A stretch of 45,046 nt of DNA from JBCBSZ01 sp039185015 (GCA_039185015.1 JBCDAU010000044.1:1-45046); one strand, 5' to 3'. Shown: positions 16,234 to 24,860, counted from the first letter of the stretch. Notes: generated by a model from the letters alone, not told the origin. Program-made: numbers and translations.

Positions 16234-16383
16234 TCACGACTCGTCGGCTGCGAGCTCCTCCAGCAGGTCGCGCAGGCCGTTGGTCTTGAGGTTGCTCATG
16301 GTGCGGCCCGGGGGCGTCTCGCCGCGCTCCCACTCCATCCAGTAGGCGAGGAGCTTCTTCGGGTCGGTCGGCGGGCGGTCCAT
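16234..16383 (-). CDS. Small conserved hypothetical protein (49 aa)
   Basis: Translation from ATG 16383 gives 49 residues: start MDRPPTDPKKLLAYWMEWE, centre RGETPPGRTMSNLKTNGL, end LLEELAADES. I recognise the pattern YWMEWERGETPPGR...NLKT as recurring in small actinobacterial proteins of unknown function. A -10-like TAGCCT sits 8 bases before the ATG with no Shine-Dalgarno. It is an amphipathic, probably helical protein. Its function is unknown; it may share a transcript with the NUDIX gene. Confidence 0.7.
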   Translation of the reverse strand: MDRPPTDPKKLLAYWMEWERGETPPGRTMSNLKTNGLRDLLEELAADES

Positions 16384-16391
16384 GGTGGGTC

Positions 16392-16397
16392 AGGCTA
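16392..16397 (-). promoter_or_regulatory. -10 hexamer of the 49-aa gene
   Basis: On the minus strand TAGCCT lies 8 bases before the ATG at 16383, placing the transcription start near the start codon. The rest of the divergent gap (16398-16580) shows no gene. Confidence 0.45.
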
Positions 16398-16580
16398 CCG
16401 AGGGGACCCGATGGTGAGACCTGTCAGACACCCAGCAGATGGCAGACAGATCACCGTCAGCTCGACGTCACTCGGTGGACATGCCCTGGCGCCGCCGTCG
16501 AAACATCGGAGCGGAAATGTGCTGGTGCGACGACCCGCTGGGTCGGGCAGGAGGGACGTGGACGACGTGCGAGACATTCG

Positions 16581-17576
16581 ATGACCGAGATCCCGACCAT
16601 CGACATCGGGCCGTTCCTCGACGGCACGCCCGAGGGCGTCGCCTCGGTCGGCGAGCAGATGAACCGGGCGTGCACCGAGATCGGCTTCTTCCAGATCGTC
16701 GGTCACGGCGTGCCGGACGAGCAGATCCAGCGGGTCTACGACGCCGCGAAGGCGTTCTTCGCCCGCAGCGACGGCGAGAAGGCCGAGGCCGCCCAGCCCG
16801 CCCCCGATCAGGTCCGTGGCTGGTCGGCCGTCGGCAAGGAGGGCTTGTCGTACTCGCTCGACGAGGAGGCGCCCGGCGACCTCAAGGAGAAGATGGACAT
16901 GGGTCCGCCCGACATCGATCGGAGCGATCCCTACTTCACCGGCGAGGACGCCGGACCCCACTTCGCCGCGAACGTCTGGCCGACCGAGCCGATCGGCATG
17001 CAGACGACGTGGGAGGAGTACTTCCGGACCATGAGCGAGCTGTCGCGCCAGCTCATGCGGATCTTCGCCGTCGCCCTCGAGCTGCCGGTCGACTTCTTCG
17101 AGGACAAGATCGACCGGCACATCTCGATGTTCCGGGCGCTCAACTACCCGAGCCAGCCCGATGAGCCGTTGCCCGGACAGCTCCGGGCCGGCGCACACTC
17201 CGACTACGGCTCGCTCACGATCGTCCGCCAGGAGGACCGCCCCGGCGGGCTGCAGGTCATGACCAAGTCCGGCGACTGGGCAGACGTGCCGGCGGTCCCG
17301 GGGGCCTTCGTCGTCAACATCGGCGACCTGATGGCCGAGTGGACCAACGATCGGTGGGTCTCGACCATGCATCGGGTCGTCAACCCGCCCCGTGACCTGG
17401 CCGAGGACTCCCAGCGCATCTCGCTCGTCTTCTTCCACCAGCCGAACTACGACGCGATGGTCGAGTGCCTCCCGACCGTGCTCGAGCCCGGCGAGGAGCC
17501 GAAGTACGCCCCGATCTCGAGCGGCGAGCACCTCTACAACAAGTTCGTCAAGCAGACCTCGATGGGCACCGCGTGA
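16581..17576 (+). CDS. 2-oxoglutarate/Fe(II)-dependent oxygenase (isopenicillin N synthase-like)
   Basis: A 331-aa enzyme of the IPNS/DIOX family. The N-terminal DIOX_N segment IPTIDIGPFLDG...EIGFFQIVGHGVP is followed by the jelly-roll core. The iron triad is H206, D208 (AGAHSDYGSLTIV) and H264 (STMHRVVNPP); the 2-oxoglutarate anchor is R279-x-S281 (QRISLVFFHQP). All catalytic residues are present. Substrate is unknown. Its stop overlaps the start of the VOC gene by four bases (GTGA), so the two probably act together. Confidence 0.93.
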   Translation: MTEIPTIDIGPFLDGTPEGVASVGEQMNRACTEIGFFQIVGHGVPDEQIQRVYDAAKAFFARSDGEKAEAAQPAPDQVRGWSAVGKEGLSYSLDEEAPGDLKEKMDMGPPDIDRSDPYFTGEDAGPHFAANVWPTEPIGMQTTWEEYFRTMSELSRQLMRIFAVALELPVDFFEDKIDRHISMFRALNYPSQPDEPLPGQLRAGAHSDYGSLTIVRQEDRPGGLQVMTKSGDWADVPAVPGAFVVNIGDLMAEWTNDRWVSTMHRVVNPPRDLAEDSQRISLVFFHQPNYDAMVECLPTVLEPGEEPKYAPISSGEHLYNKFVKQTSMGTA

Positions 17577-17965
17577 CCGGCGTCCGGTTCTCGATCGCGA
17601 GCTACATCACCGACGACATCGTCGGCCTGTCGGACTTCTACGCCGCCGTGTTCGACCTCGAGGAGGTCCTGGACCTGCGCTCCGACATCTTCCGCGGCCT
17701 CGACGTCGACGGGGTGACGCTGGGCTTCTCGGCGACCGTCGTCTACGAGATGCTCGAGATCGAGGAGTGGGCCGACCCGAAGGGCACGGCGCAGTACCTC
17801 ACCTTCGAAACGGAGAGCTCCGAGGAGGTCGACAGCCGGACCGAGAAGGCGGTCGGCCTCGGCGCCCGGATCCTCCACGGGCCGTACGAGACCTACTACG
17901 GCGCATACCAGTGCGTCCTGGCCGACCCCGAGCACAACGTCTTCCGGATCAACCACTTCCTCTGA
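17573..17965 (+). CDS. VOC (glyoxalase/bleomycin resistance-like) family protein
   Basis: A 130-aa protein starting GTG 17573 inside the end of the oxygenase gene (4-base overlap). ITDDIVGLSDFYAAVFDLEEVLDLRSDIFRGLDVDGVTLGFSA and the C-terminal YYGAYQCVLADPEHNVFRINHF are a single betaalphabetabetabeta-type VOC unit with a terminal metal-site region. The coupling suggests it processes or binds the substrate or product of the neighbouring 2OG oxygenase. The reaction is not predictable. Confidence 0.85.
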   Translation: MTGVRFSIASYITDDIVGLSDFYAAVFDLEEVLDLRSDIFRGLDVDGVTLGFSATVVYEMLEIEEWADPKGTAQYLTFETESSEEVDSRTEKAVGLGARILHGPYETYYGAYQCVLADPEHNVFRINHFL

Positions 17966-17992
17966 CGGCACACTGATCCCGTGCCGTAAGGC

Positions 17993-18018
17993 AGACCGAA
18001 CACCCATCGGTCTAGCCT
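17993..18018 (+). promoter_or_regulatory. Operator-like dyad and -10 of the AraC/lipoprotein gene
   Basis: AGACCGA (17993-17999) and TCGGTCT (18007-18013) form a perfect 7-bp inverted repeat with a 7-base spacer. The right arm abuts the -10-like TAGCCT (18013-18018), which lies 6 bases before the ATG at 18025. A protein bound here would block transcription. The arrangement implies a leaderless mRNA controlled by a repressor. Confidence 0.5.
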
Positions 18019-18024
18019 GCCGCG

Positions 18025-20004
18025 ATGAGATGCGCATCTGAGCAGGGGCCCGTCCTCGCCGGCGTCGACCGGGTCGATCCGAGGCAGGACTCGAACGGTC
18101 CACAGGCGGTCGAGCGCTTCGATCGCCGCCATCACCACGTCGTCTGGTCTCCGTCTGCGGCGCTGCAGCTCCGGACACCGCGGCAGTCGTTCCTCGCCAG
18201 TGACCCGATCGGGCTGTGGATCCCCGCCGGCCACCCCTACGACGTGGAGGCCGGGTCGACGTGGTGGACGGCGCGCTTCGACGCGACGAGTTGCCCGACG
18301 TCGTGGAACCGGCTGGCCCAGGTGAGCTTCGACGACGTCGTCGGACCGATGCTGATCCATCTGCACCGCTTCCCGCAGCGCTCGAGGTCGGTCTCGCTCG
18401 TCTCGGCCGTCGTCGACCACCTCCAGCAGGCCTTCACCGCCAACCCCGTACCGATCCGATTCCCGACGGACCCGCGGGCCCGCCAGATCGCCGACGAGCT
18501 CGCCGCCGACCCGTCGTGCTCGATGGAGCTGGTCGACTGGGCCCCGCTCGTCGGTGCCAGCGAACGGACGCTCCGACGCGTGTTCACCGAGCAGACCGGC
18601 GTCCCCTTCCGGCGGTGGCGACTGCGACTTCGAGCCCAGACGGCGACGCGACTGCTCCGAGACCACGTCCCGGTCGCCGAGGTCGCCGCCTGCTGCGGCT
18701 ACCGGTCTCCCGACTCGTTGTCCCGGGCGTTCCGATCGGAGTTCGGGCTGTCACCCACCGAGCTCGCCGGGCTCGGGACCGACAGCGCACGCGCCGAGGG
18801 AACGTGGCCGCTGGTGCAGGAACGTTGTCCGCCCCGGCTGGACGACGAGGGCGACGATCTCCTGGCCTCGCTCACGCACCTCGTCGGAGGAGATGCCATG
18901 AACCGCCTCGGCCGCCACACCCTGCTGCTCGGTGCGGCACTGCTCGTCTTCGCAGCGTGCGGAAGCGACGACGACGGTGGCGACGCCGTCGCTGCCTCGG
19001 CGTCGGAACCGAGCGAGGCTTCCGAGCCGGCAGCGGACGACGCATCGGAGAGCACCGTGGCCGGCGACACCGGCGGCACTCGACCGTTCGTCGATGACCT
19101 CGGTCGCGAGGTCGAGATCCCGGCGGAACCCGAGCGCGTGATCTTCGCCGGGACCGAACACGCATCCCATGTGACGACGCTCGGTCACGTGCCCCTGGCG
19201 GTCGCGTCGTCGTACACCGGTGACGCCACGGCGGAGCTCGAAGGCATCGGAGGCGTACCGGTCGATCTCGGCTCGATGGTCGACGTGGGCGACGGCGAAC
19301 CCAACTTCGAAGCGATCGCAGCAGCACAGCCGGACCTGATCGTCTGGTGGACGCGAGACGCCGAGACCGTCGACATCCTCGCGGAGATCGCCCCCACGAT
19401 CGCGATCGACCCTCGCGCCAACGGCTCCGACTTCCGACAGGACAACGACGGCGCTCGATGGTCAAAGCAACGAACGCTGGCCGAGCTGTTCGGGCTCGAG
19501 GACGCACTGGACGCGCAGATCGCTGAGTACGAGTCGCTCGTGGCCGACATCCGGGAGCGCCATGCCGACCTGATCGGCACGCTGGAGTGGACGCTCTTCG
19601 ACACCTTCGACGATGGAGATGCCTGGCTCTACAACACGCCGACGTACGCCTACAACGCTGCGCTTCCGGACATCGGTCTGCTGCCCGCAGCCAGCCACGA
19701 AGAGGCGACCGAGCAGGGCATCGGCGTCGAGGAGCGACGCAGTGGCTACGCGGTGATCTCCACCGAACTCGTGCCCGACTACAGCGCCGACCTCGTCTTC
19801 GTCGGACGGTCGACCGACGAGCCATACGAGCCGAGCCTGGCCACGGTCCTCGACGCCACGCCGGCGGGCGCCGCCGAACAGGTCTTCCCGGTCGATGCAG
19901 CTCGCTGGACGTTCCACCTCCTCCAGGCGGAGATCAACGTGTTGCGCGAGGTCGACGCCATCTTGTCCGCCGGCTCGATCGAGGACCTTGGCGACTTCGG
20001 CTGA
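18025..20004 (+). CDS. AraC-family regulator continuous in frame with a siderophore-type binding lipoprotein
   Basis: One uninterrupted frame of 659 codons. Residues 1-about 170 are a cupin-like AraC sensor region (QSFLASDPIGLWIPAGHPYDVEAG). Residues about 170-260 are an AraC HTH_18 domain (ERTLRRVFTEQTGVPFRRWRLRLRAQTATRLL and DSLSRAFRSEFGLSPTEL). Residue 292 is Met of MNRLGRHTLLLGAALLVFAACG, a lipoprotein-type signal, followed by a class III binding domain to the end. The internal ATG has its own strong ribosome-binding site, so the binding protein is probably also made separately (see 18898-20004). No stop lies between the parts. If read through, the hydrophobic segment would span the membrane, with DNA-binding inside and ligand-binding outside. 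Confidence 0.7.
   Translation: MRCASEQGPVLAGVDRVDPRQDSNGPQAVERFDRRHHHVVWSPSAALQLRTPRQSFLASDPIGLWIPAGHPYDVEAGSTWWTARFDATSCPTSWNRLAQVSFDDVVGPMLIHLHRFPQRSRSVSLVSAVVDHLQQAFTANPVPIRFPTDPRARQIADELAADPSCSMELVDWAPLVGASERTLRRVFTEQTGVPFRRWRLRLRAQTATRLLRDHVPVAEVAACCGYRSPDSLSRAFRSEFGLSPTELAGLGTDSARAEGTWPLVQERCPPRLDDEGDDLLASLTHLVGGDAMNRLGRHTLLLGAALLVFAACGSDDDGGDAVAASASEPSEASEPAADDASESTVAGDTGGTRPFVDDLGREVEIPAEPERVIFAGTEHASHVTTLGHVPLAVASSYTGDATAELEGIGGVPVDLGSMVDVGDGEPNFEAIAAAQPDLIVWWTRDAETVDILAEIAPTIAIDPRANGSDFRQDNDGARWSKQRTLAELFGLEDALDAQIAEYESLVADIRERHADLIGTLEWTLFDTFDDGDAWLYNTPTYAYNAALPDIGLLPAASHEEATEQGIGVEERRSGYAVISTELVPDYSADLVFVGRSTDEPYEPSLATVLDATPAGAAEQVFPVDAARWTFHLLQAEINVLREVDAILSAGSIEDLGDFG
18898..20004 (+). 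CDS. Iron-siderophore-type substrate-binding lipoprotein (internal start)
   Basis: A 368-aa alternative or second product of the 18025 frame. ATG 18898 follows GGAGGAGA (18886-18893) with 7-base spacing, the best ribosome-binding site in the region. The signal peptide MNRLGRHTLLLGAALLVFAAC has the lipidated Cys at 21, then an acidic Ser/Ala-rich linker. From about residue 60 the class III binding fold begins (RPFVDDLGREVEIPAEPERVIFAG, NFEAIAAAQPDLIVWW, TFHLLQAEINVLREVDAIL). It is likely surface-anchored ligand capture for ferric siderophore or haem-like uptake. No cognate permease or ATPase is nearby. Confidence 0.8.
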   Translation: MNRLGRHTLLLGAALLVFAACGSDDDGGDAVAASASEPSEASEPAADDASESTVAGDTGGTRPFVDDLGREVEIPAEPERVIFAGTEHASHVTTLGHVPLAVASSYTGDATAELEGIGGVPVDLGSMVDVGDGEPNFEAIAAAQPDLIVWWTRDAETVDILAEIAPTIAIDPRANGSDFRQDNDGARWSKQRTLAELFGLEDALDAQIAEYESLVADIRERHADLIGTLEWTLFDTFDDGDAWLYNTPTYAYNAALPDIGLLPAASHEEATEQGIGVEERRSGYAVISTELVPDYSADLVFVGRSTDEPYEPSLATVLDATPAGAAEQVFPVDAARWTFHLLQAEINVLREVDAILSAGSIEDLGDFG

Positions 20005-20012
20005 TCGGTCGA

Positions 20013-20447
20013 TCATTCGGACCCTGATCTGGCGACCAGGCCGAGGGCGGCCGCCGTCCAGGGCAGCGGTTCGAGGTCGGGCTCGACCCACCGTCGACGT
20101 GCCTCAACGCTGAACAGCAGCGCCCGCGACCAGTGCCGCTGCGGGGCAGCCCGGTCCAGCTCCGCTGCGGTGAGCGCCTCCCCGAAATCGGTCGCCGCCG
20201 AGGTGTGGACCGCGCCGACGAAGTAGGTCGTGAGCGTCTCGTGGTAGCCGTCGTCGTCGGTGTTGGGCGTGCCCACGGCGTCGTTGTACGAGCGGATCGC
20301 CCCGCGGAGGAACACCAGGGACTCCGCCGGTGGCCGCCGGGCAGCGTCCAACCAGCACACGGCGAGGTGGGCCTCATGGGTCCAGCGCTCGCGGGGCAGC
20401 GTCCGGTCGCAGAATCGGGCGTACAGATCGTCGAGGTCGTCGAACAC
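20013..20447 (-). CDS. Conserved hypothetical protein
   Basis: A 144-aa protein starting GTG 20447 (the longest possible start in this frame). Conserved-looking polar motifs are WTHEAHLAVCWL, LRGAIRSYNDAVGTPNTDDDGYHETLTTYF and HWSRALLF. The HEAH and GYHET histidine/acid pairs suggest a metal site. I recall similar bacterial proteins annotated only as hypothetical. It is convergent with the lipoprotein gene (8-base gap) and divergent from the Lrp gene. No function assigned. Confidence 0.78.
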   Translation of the reverse strand: MFDDLDDLYARFCDRTLPRERWTHEAHLAVCWLDAARRPPAESLVFLRGAIRSYNDAVGTPNTDDDGYHETLTTYFVGAVHTSAATDFGEALTAAELDRAAPQRHWSRALLFSVEARRRWVEPDLEPLPWTAAALGLVARSGSE

Positions 20448-20493
20448 GCCACCATCGTGAGCGACGGCTGGCCGGCCATGGGCCGGATCTCCC

Positions 20494-20499
20494 TATGAT
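20494..20499 (+). promoter_or_regulatory. -10 hexamer of the Lrp/AsnC gene
   Basis: TATGAT, one base from the consensus TATAAT, lies 6 bases before the GTG start at 20506, with no Shine-Dalgarno. This is the clearest leaderless-type promoter in the window. Confidence 0.6.
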
Positions 20500-20505
20500 C
20501 CGCAG

Positions 20506-20961
20506 GTGCCGACCGATGAAGTGACGCCGCTCGATCCGACCGACCGACGGATCATCGATCTGCTCATCGACGATGCCCGCCAGTCGGTGGCCGCGATCGC
20601 CGAAGCCGTTCACCTGTCGAGGAGCGCCACCTCCGACCGGGTCCGCCGCCTCGAGCGCGACGGCTGGATCACGGGGTATCGGGCGGAGGTGTCGCCGGAG
20701 GTCTCCGGTCGCACGCTCGAGGCGGTGGTCGGCATCCGGATGCGGGGCGACGCCGACCGGGAAGCGGTCGAGGGGTGGCTCGCCGACCACCCGGCCGTCA
20801 CCGAAGCCGTTCACCTCACCGGCCCCGACAACTACCTCGTCCGGTTCCTGTGCCTCGGCACCCAGGAGCTCGACGAGGTGCTCATGACGATGAAGAGCGA
20901 CGCCGGTGTGGCCGCGACCGAGACGCGGATCGTGCTGCGGCGTCTGCCGGTCTCGGGCTGA
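20506..20961 (+). CDS. Lrp/AsnC family transcriptional regulator
   Basis: A 151-aa regulator. The HTH at about 9-58 (LDPTDRRIIDLLIDDARQSVAAIAEAVHLSRSATSDRVRRLERDGWI) is followed by a RAM/ligand domain at about 70-148 (TLEAVVGIRMRGD, AVTEAVHLTGPDNYLVRFLC). Proteins of this family sense amino acids or related small molecules and often control a divergent neighbour; here that is the hypothetical gene at 20447. It ends at a strong hairpin shared with groEL. Confidence 0.93.
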   Translation: MPTDEVTPLDPTDRRIIDLLIDDARQSVAAIAEAVHLSRSATSDRVRRLERDGWITGYRAEVSPEVSGRTLEAVVGIRMRGDADREAVEGWLADHPAVTEAVHLTGPDNYLVRFLCLGTQELDEVLMTMKSDAGVAATETRIVLRRLPVSG

Positions 20962-20968
20962 ACGCGAA

Positions 20969-20996
20969 CGAGCCGGGGCCCGAAGGCCCCGGCTCG
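20969..20996. terminator. Bidirectional hairpin terminator between the Lrp gene and groEL
   Basis: CGAGCCGGGGCC and GGCCCCGGCTCG form a perfect 12-bp stem with loop CGAA; read on the minus strand the loop is UUCG, a very stable tetraloop. It lies between convergent ends (20961 and 21025). There is no T-tract on either side. Confidence 0.7.
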
Positions 20997-21024
20997 TCTC
21001 AGGTACTCGGCGTGAGCCGGGTGG

Positions 21025-22677
<1,653 letters not shown>

Positions 22678-22685
22678 CGGTGCTC

Positions 22686-22979
22686 CTACTTGGCGATCTT
22701 GGCGAGGACGTCACGGGCGGAGAGGATCAGCAGGTCCTCGCCACCCTCGGAGATCTCGGTACCGCCGTACTTCGAGTAGATGACGGTGTCACCGACGGCG
22801 ACGTCGACCGGGATCCGGTTCTCGCCCTCGTCGTCGAAGCGACCCGGACCGACGGCCAGGACCTCGCCCTGCTGGGGCTTCTCCTTGGCGGTGTCGGGGA
22901 TGACGAGGCCGCTGGCGGTGGTCTGCTCGGCGTCGGCCGGGCGGACGATGATGCGATCCTCGAGGGGCTGCAGGTTCAT
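22686..22979 (-). CDS. groES: Co-chaperonin GroES
   Basis: A 97-aa 10-kDa chaperonin, MNLQPLEDRIIVRP...TASGLVIPDTAKEKPQQGEVLAVGPG, with the mobile loop around residues 15-30 and the C-terminus LSARDVLAKIAK. The ATG at 22979 is fixed by the family N-terminus; GAAAGG lies 9 bases or more upstream. It caps GroEL rings. A leader of about 100 bases separates it from the CIRCE-controlled promoter. Confidence 0.98.
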   Translation of the reverse strand: MNLQPLEDRIIVRPADAEQTTASGLVIPDTAKEKPQQGEVLAVGPGRFDDEGENRIPVDVAVGDTVIYSKYGGTEISEGGEDLLILSARDVLAKIAK

Positions 22980-23062
22980 GTCTCCATGCCTTTCGAACTG
23001 CACGGTGGAACGACAAGCGGGGAGACGCACCACGAGACCGGCACCGGGCCGGTCTCGATCTG

Positions 23063-23089
23063 CTGGCACTCTCGCCTCGCGAGTGCCAA
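23063..23089 (-). promoter_or_regulatory. CIRCE element 1 (HrcA operator)
   Basis: On the minus strand TTGGCACTC, 9 bases, GAGTGCCAG. This matches the CIRCE consensus TTAGCACTC-N9-GAGTGCTAA with compensated changes in both arms; 8 of 9 arm positions pair. It overlaps the expected transcription start of groES-groEL. Confidence 0.88.
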
Positions 23090-23094
23090 GGCTA
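23089..23094 (-). promoter_or_regulatory. -10 hexamer of groES-groEL
   Basis: TAGCCT on the minus strand sits exactly between the two CIRCE elements, predicting transcription from about 23082, inside element 1. Repression by HrcA would then block initiation directly. Confidence 0.5.
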
Positions 23095-23118
23095 GCAATC
23101 GATCGACGCGACTGCTAA
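23092..23118 (-). promoter_or_regulatory. CIRCE-like element 2
   Basis: On the minus strand TTAGCAGTC, 9 bases, GATTGCTAG. It has the same 9-N9-9 geometry as CIRCE, and the outer bases TTAGCA/TGCTA match the consensus even better than element 1. Seven of nine arm positions pair. It covers the -35 region. Confidence 0.68.
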
Positions 23119-23169
23119 CTCGTCGTCGTCGAGGGGGCCGTCCGCTCCACGGGTCCTGTCACCGCAGCA

Positions 23170-23208
23170 CCCACGGCCCGTCCTCGCTTCGCTGCGGGTG
23201 GCCGTGGG
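23170..23208. repeat. Inverted repeat enclosing a dispersed 21-base element
   Basis: CCCACGGCC and GGCCGTGGG (9 bp) flank a 21-base loop. The element at 23180-23200 matches, in reverse complement, 19 of 21 bases at 44096-44116. It lies about 100 bases downstream of the tsaD stop on the minus strand, a position suited to transcript end or stability. Confidence 0.55.
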
Positions 23209-23310
23209 GCCCGCTGCGGCGCCACCCGCTTCGCTCCGTCCTCGTCCCGGTCCCCGTCGTGATGGGGGAAGGGGGAAGGGGAAGGAGCGCAGCGGCCTTG
23301 GCCGCCGGCC

Positions 23311-24327
23311 CTACACCAGGAATCTCAGGCGGAGACTCGGGTCGGCCCCGGCGTCCAAGGGGGTCGGGCCGTCTTCTCTCAGGCGCCACCATCCCGCCGC
23401 CGCGATCATCGCCGCGTTGTCGGTGCACATCGAGCGGCTCGGGAGGAACGCCCCCAGGCCGTCCTCGGTGCACGCGTCGAGCATGCGCTCCCGCAGGGAC
23501 GAGTTGGCGGCCACGCCACCGGCCAACGCGAGGCCCTTCGCCCCGACATCGGCGGCGGCTCGGCGCGCCTTGGTCACCAGGACGTCGACGACGGCTTCCT
23601 GGAACGACGCGGCCAGATCGACCGTCGGCGTGTCCGGGTACTTGCGGACGTGGTTGATCACCGCGGTCTTGAGCCCGGAGAACGAGAAGTCGTACGGCTC
23701 GTCGAGCAGTGCCCGCGGGAACCGGATGGCCTCGGGGTCACCGTCCATCGCCAGGCGGTCGATGATCGGACCCCCCGGATACCCGAGGTCGAGGTAGCGG
23801 GCGACCTTGTCGAACGCCTCGCCGGCGGCGTCGTCGATGGTGGAGCCGAGGAGGTGGTACCGACCGTGATCCTCGACGTGTACGAGCATCGTGTGCCCGC
23901 CCGACACGAGGAGCACGACCAAGGGTGGCTCGACGCTCGGGTCCTCGAGGTAGGCGGCGAAGAGGTGGCCCTCCATGTGATTGACCCCGACGAAGGGGAC
24001 GTCCCACGCCAACGCCAGCGCTTTGGCCGCGCTCACCCCCACCAACAGCGAACCGATGAGCCCGGGACCGACGGTCGCCGCCACCGCATCGACGCGGTCG
24101 CCACCGATCCCGGCCTCGACGAGCGCCTGCTCGACGATCGGTACGAGCGTGGCCTCGTGGGCCCGACCGGCGATCTCGGGGACGACCCCGCCGAACTCGG
24201 CGTGCAGATCGATCTGGCTCGACACCACGGAGGACGCCACGTCGACGCCACCGGTGACGATGGCAGCCGCGGTCTCGTCGCAGGAGGTCTCGATGCCGAG
24301 CACGACGGTGTTCTCGTCGACGTTCAC
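23311..24327 (-). CDS. tsaD: tRNA N6-adenosine threonylcarbamoyltransferase
   Basis: A 338-aa ASKHA-fold enzyme that transfers threonylcarbamoyl to A37 of ANN-reading tRNAs, with TsaB and TsaE. Metal ligands are H117 and H121 (HMEGH) and D303 (CTDNAAM). Other family marks: VSGGHT, GEAFDKVARYLDLGYPGG, DFSFSGLKTA and GGVAANSSLRERM. The start is GTG 24327, within a GTGA overlap with the rimI stop and with GGAG 7 bases upstream. It is the last gene of the tsaE-tsaB-rimI-tsaD operon. Confidence 0.97.
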   Translation of the reverse strand: MNVDENTVVLGIETSCDETAAAIVTGGVDVASSVVSSQIDLHAEFGGVVPEIAGRAHEATLVPIVEQALVEAGIGGDRVDAVAATVGPGLIGSLLVGVSAAKALALAWDVPFVGVNHMEGHLFAAYLEDPSVEPPLVVLLVSGGHTMLVHVEDHGRYHLLGSTIDDAAGEAFDKVARYLDLGYPGGPIIDRLAMDGDPEAIRFPRALLDEPYDFSFSGLKTAVINHVRKYPDTPTVDLAASFQEAVVDVLVTKARRAAADVGAKGLALAGGVAANSSLRERMLDACTEDGLGAFLPSRSMCTDNAAMIAAAGWWRLREDGPTPLDAGADPSLRLRFLV

Positions 24328-24860
24328 GCTGCGCTCCACTGCGTCGTCCCGGGGAGCCCCGCCTCGATCCGGCGCAGGCGGTCGCCGTAGTCGACGCCGG
24401 TGATCTCGTGAGCCCACATGATGATGGCGTCCTCCCCACCGTTGTCGGAGTAGTAGTTCTTGCGGACGCCGACCGGCTGGTAGCCGAACCGTCGGTACAT
24501 CGCCTGCGCACCGCGGTTGGACGCCCGGACCTCGAGGGTCATGGCCTCGGCGCCGCCGTCGATGGCGCCGCGGGTGGCGTCGAGCAGCAGTCGCGCACCC
24601 AACGCCTGGCGATGCCAGCGCGGGTCCACCGCCACCGTCGCCACGTGCCCCTCGCCGGCGAGGATGATCACGCCGGCGTAGCCGAGCACCTCGCCGCGCC
24701 CGACGCGACGGGCCACCCGGTACACGCGGTGGTCGCTACGCAGCTCCTGCAGGAACAGCGACATCGACCACGGGGTCGGGTACACCTGCCGCTCGATCCG
24801 GAGCACGCCAGGCAGGTGACGACGACGCATCGCCACGATCTCCACGTCGAGCCCGCTCAC
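24324..24860 (-). CDS. rimI: Ribosomal-protein-alanine N-acetyltransferase (GNAT)
   Basis: A 178-aa GNAT protein. ERQVYPTPWSMSLFLQELR is the RimI N-terminal signature; the acetyl-CoA site follows as VAVDPRWHRQALGARLL, and LEVRASNRGAQAMYRRFGYQPVGVRKNYY is typical of RimI. It acetylates protein N-termini (S18 in E. coli). It has GTGA overlaps on both sides with tsaB and tsaD. The C-terminus is about 25 residues longer than E. coli RimI. Confidence 0.92.
   Translation of the reverse strand: MSGLDVEIVAMRRRHLPGVLRIERQVYPTPWSMSLFLQELRSDHRVYRVARRVGRGEVLGYAGVIILAGEGHVATVAVDPRWHRQALGARLLLDATRGAIDGGAEAMTLEVRASNRGAQAMYRRFGYQPVGVRKNYYSDNGGEDAIIMWAHEITGVDYGDRLRRIEAGLPGTTQWSAA

Larger units (their letters stand above)
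22980..23310. other. Gene-free regulatory region between groES and tsaD
   Basis: This 331-base stretch contains no gene. On the groES side it holds a leader hairpin (CGAGACCGG 23033-23041 paired with CCGGTCTCG 23049-23057), two CIRCE-type inverted repeats and a -10 between them. On the tsaD side it holds a 9-bp inverted repeat (23170-23178 with 23200-23208) enclosing a dispersed repeat, then a G-rich run (about 23262-23288) with no evident role. Confidence 0.7.

Noticed and set aside
18088..18100. tRNA T-loop-like sequence on the minus strand (GTTCGAGTCC)
   Set aside because: The flanking bases do not form a T stem or acceptor stem, no anticodon or D arm is found, and the site lies inside the AraC coding frame.
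23262..23290. G-rich run downstream of tsaD as a G-quadruplex or a small gene
   Set aside because: The run is short, lies in non-coding DNA next to a stop, and no conserved or structured element could be supported by reading alone.
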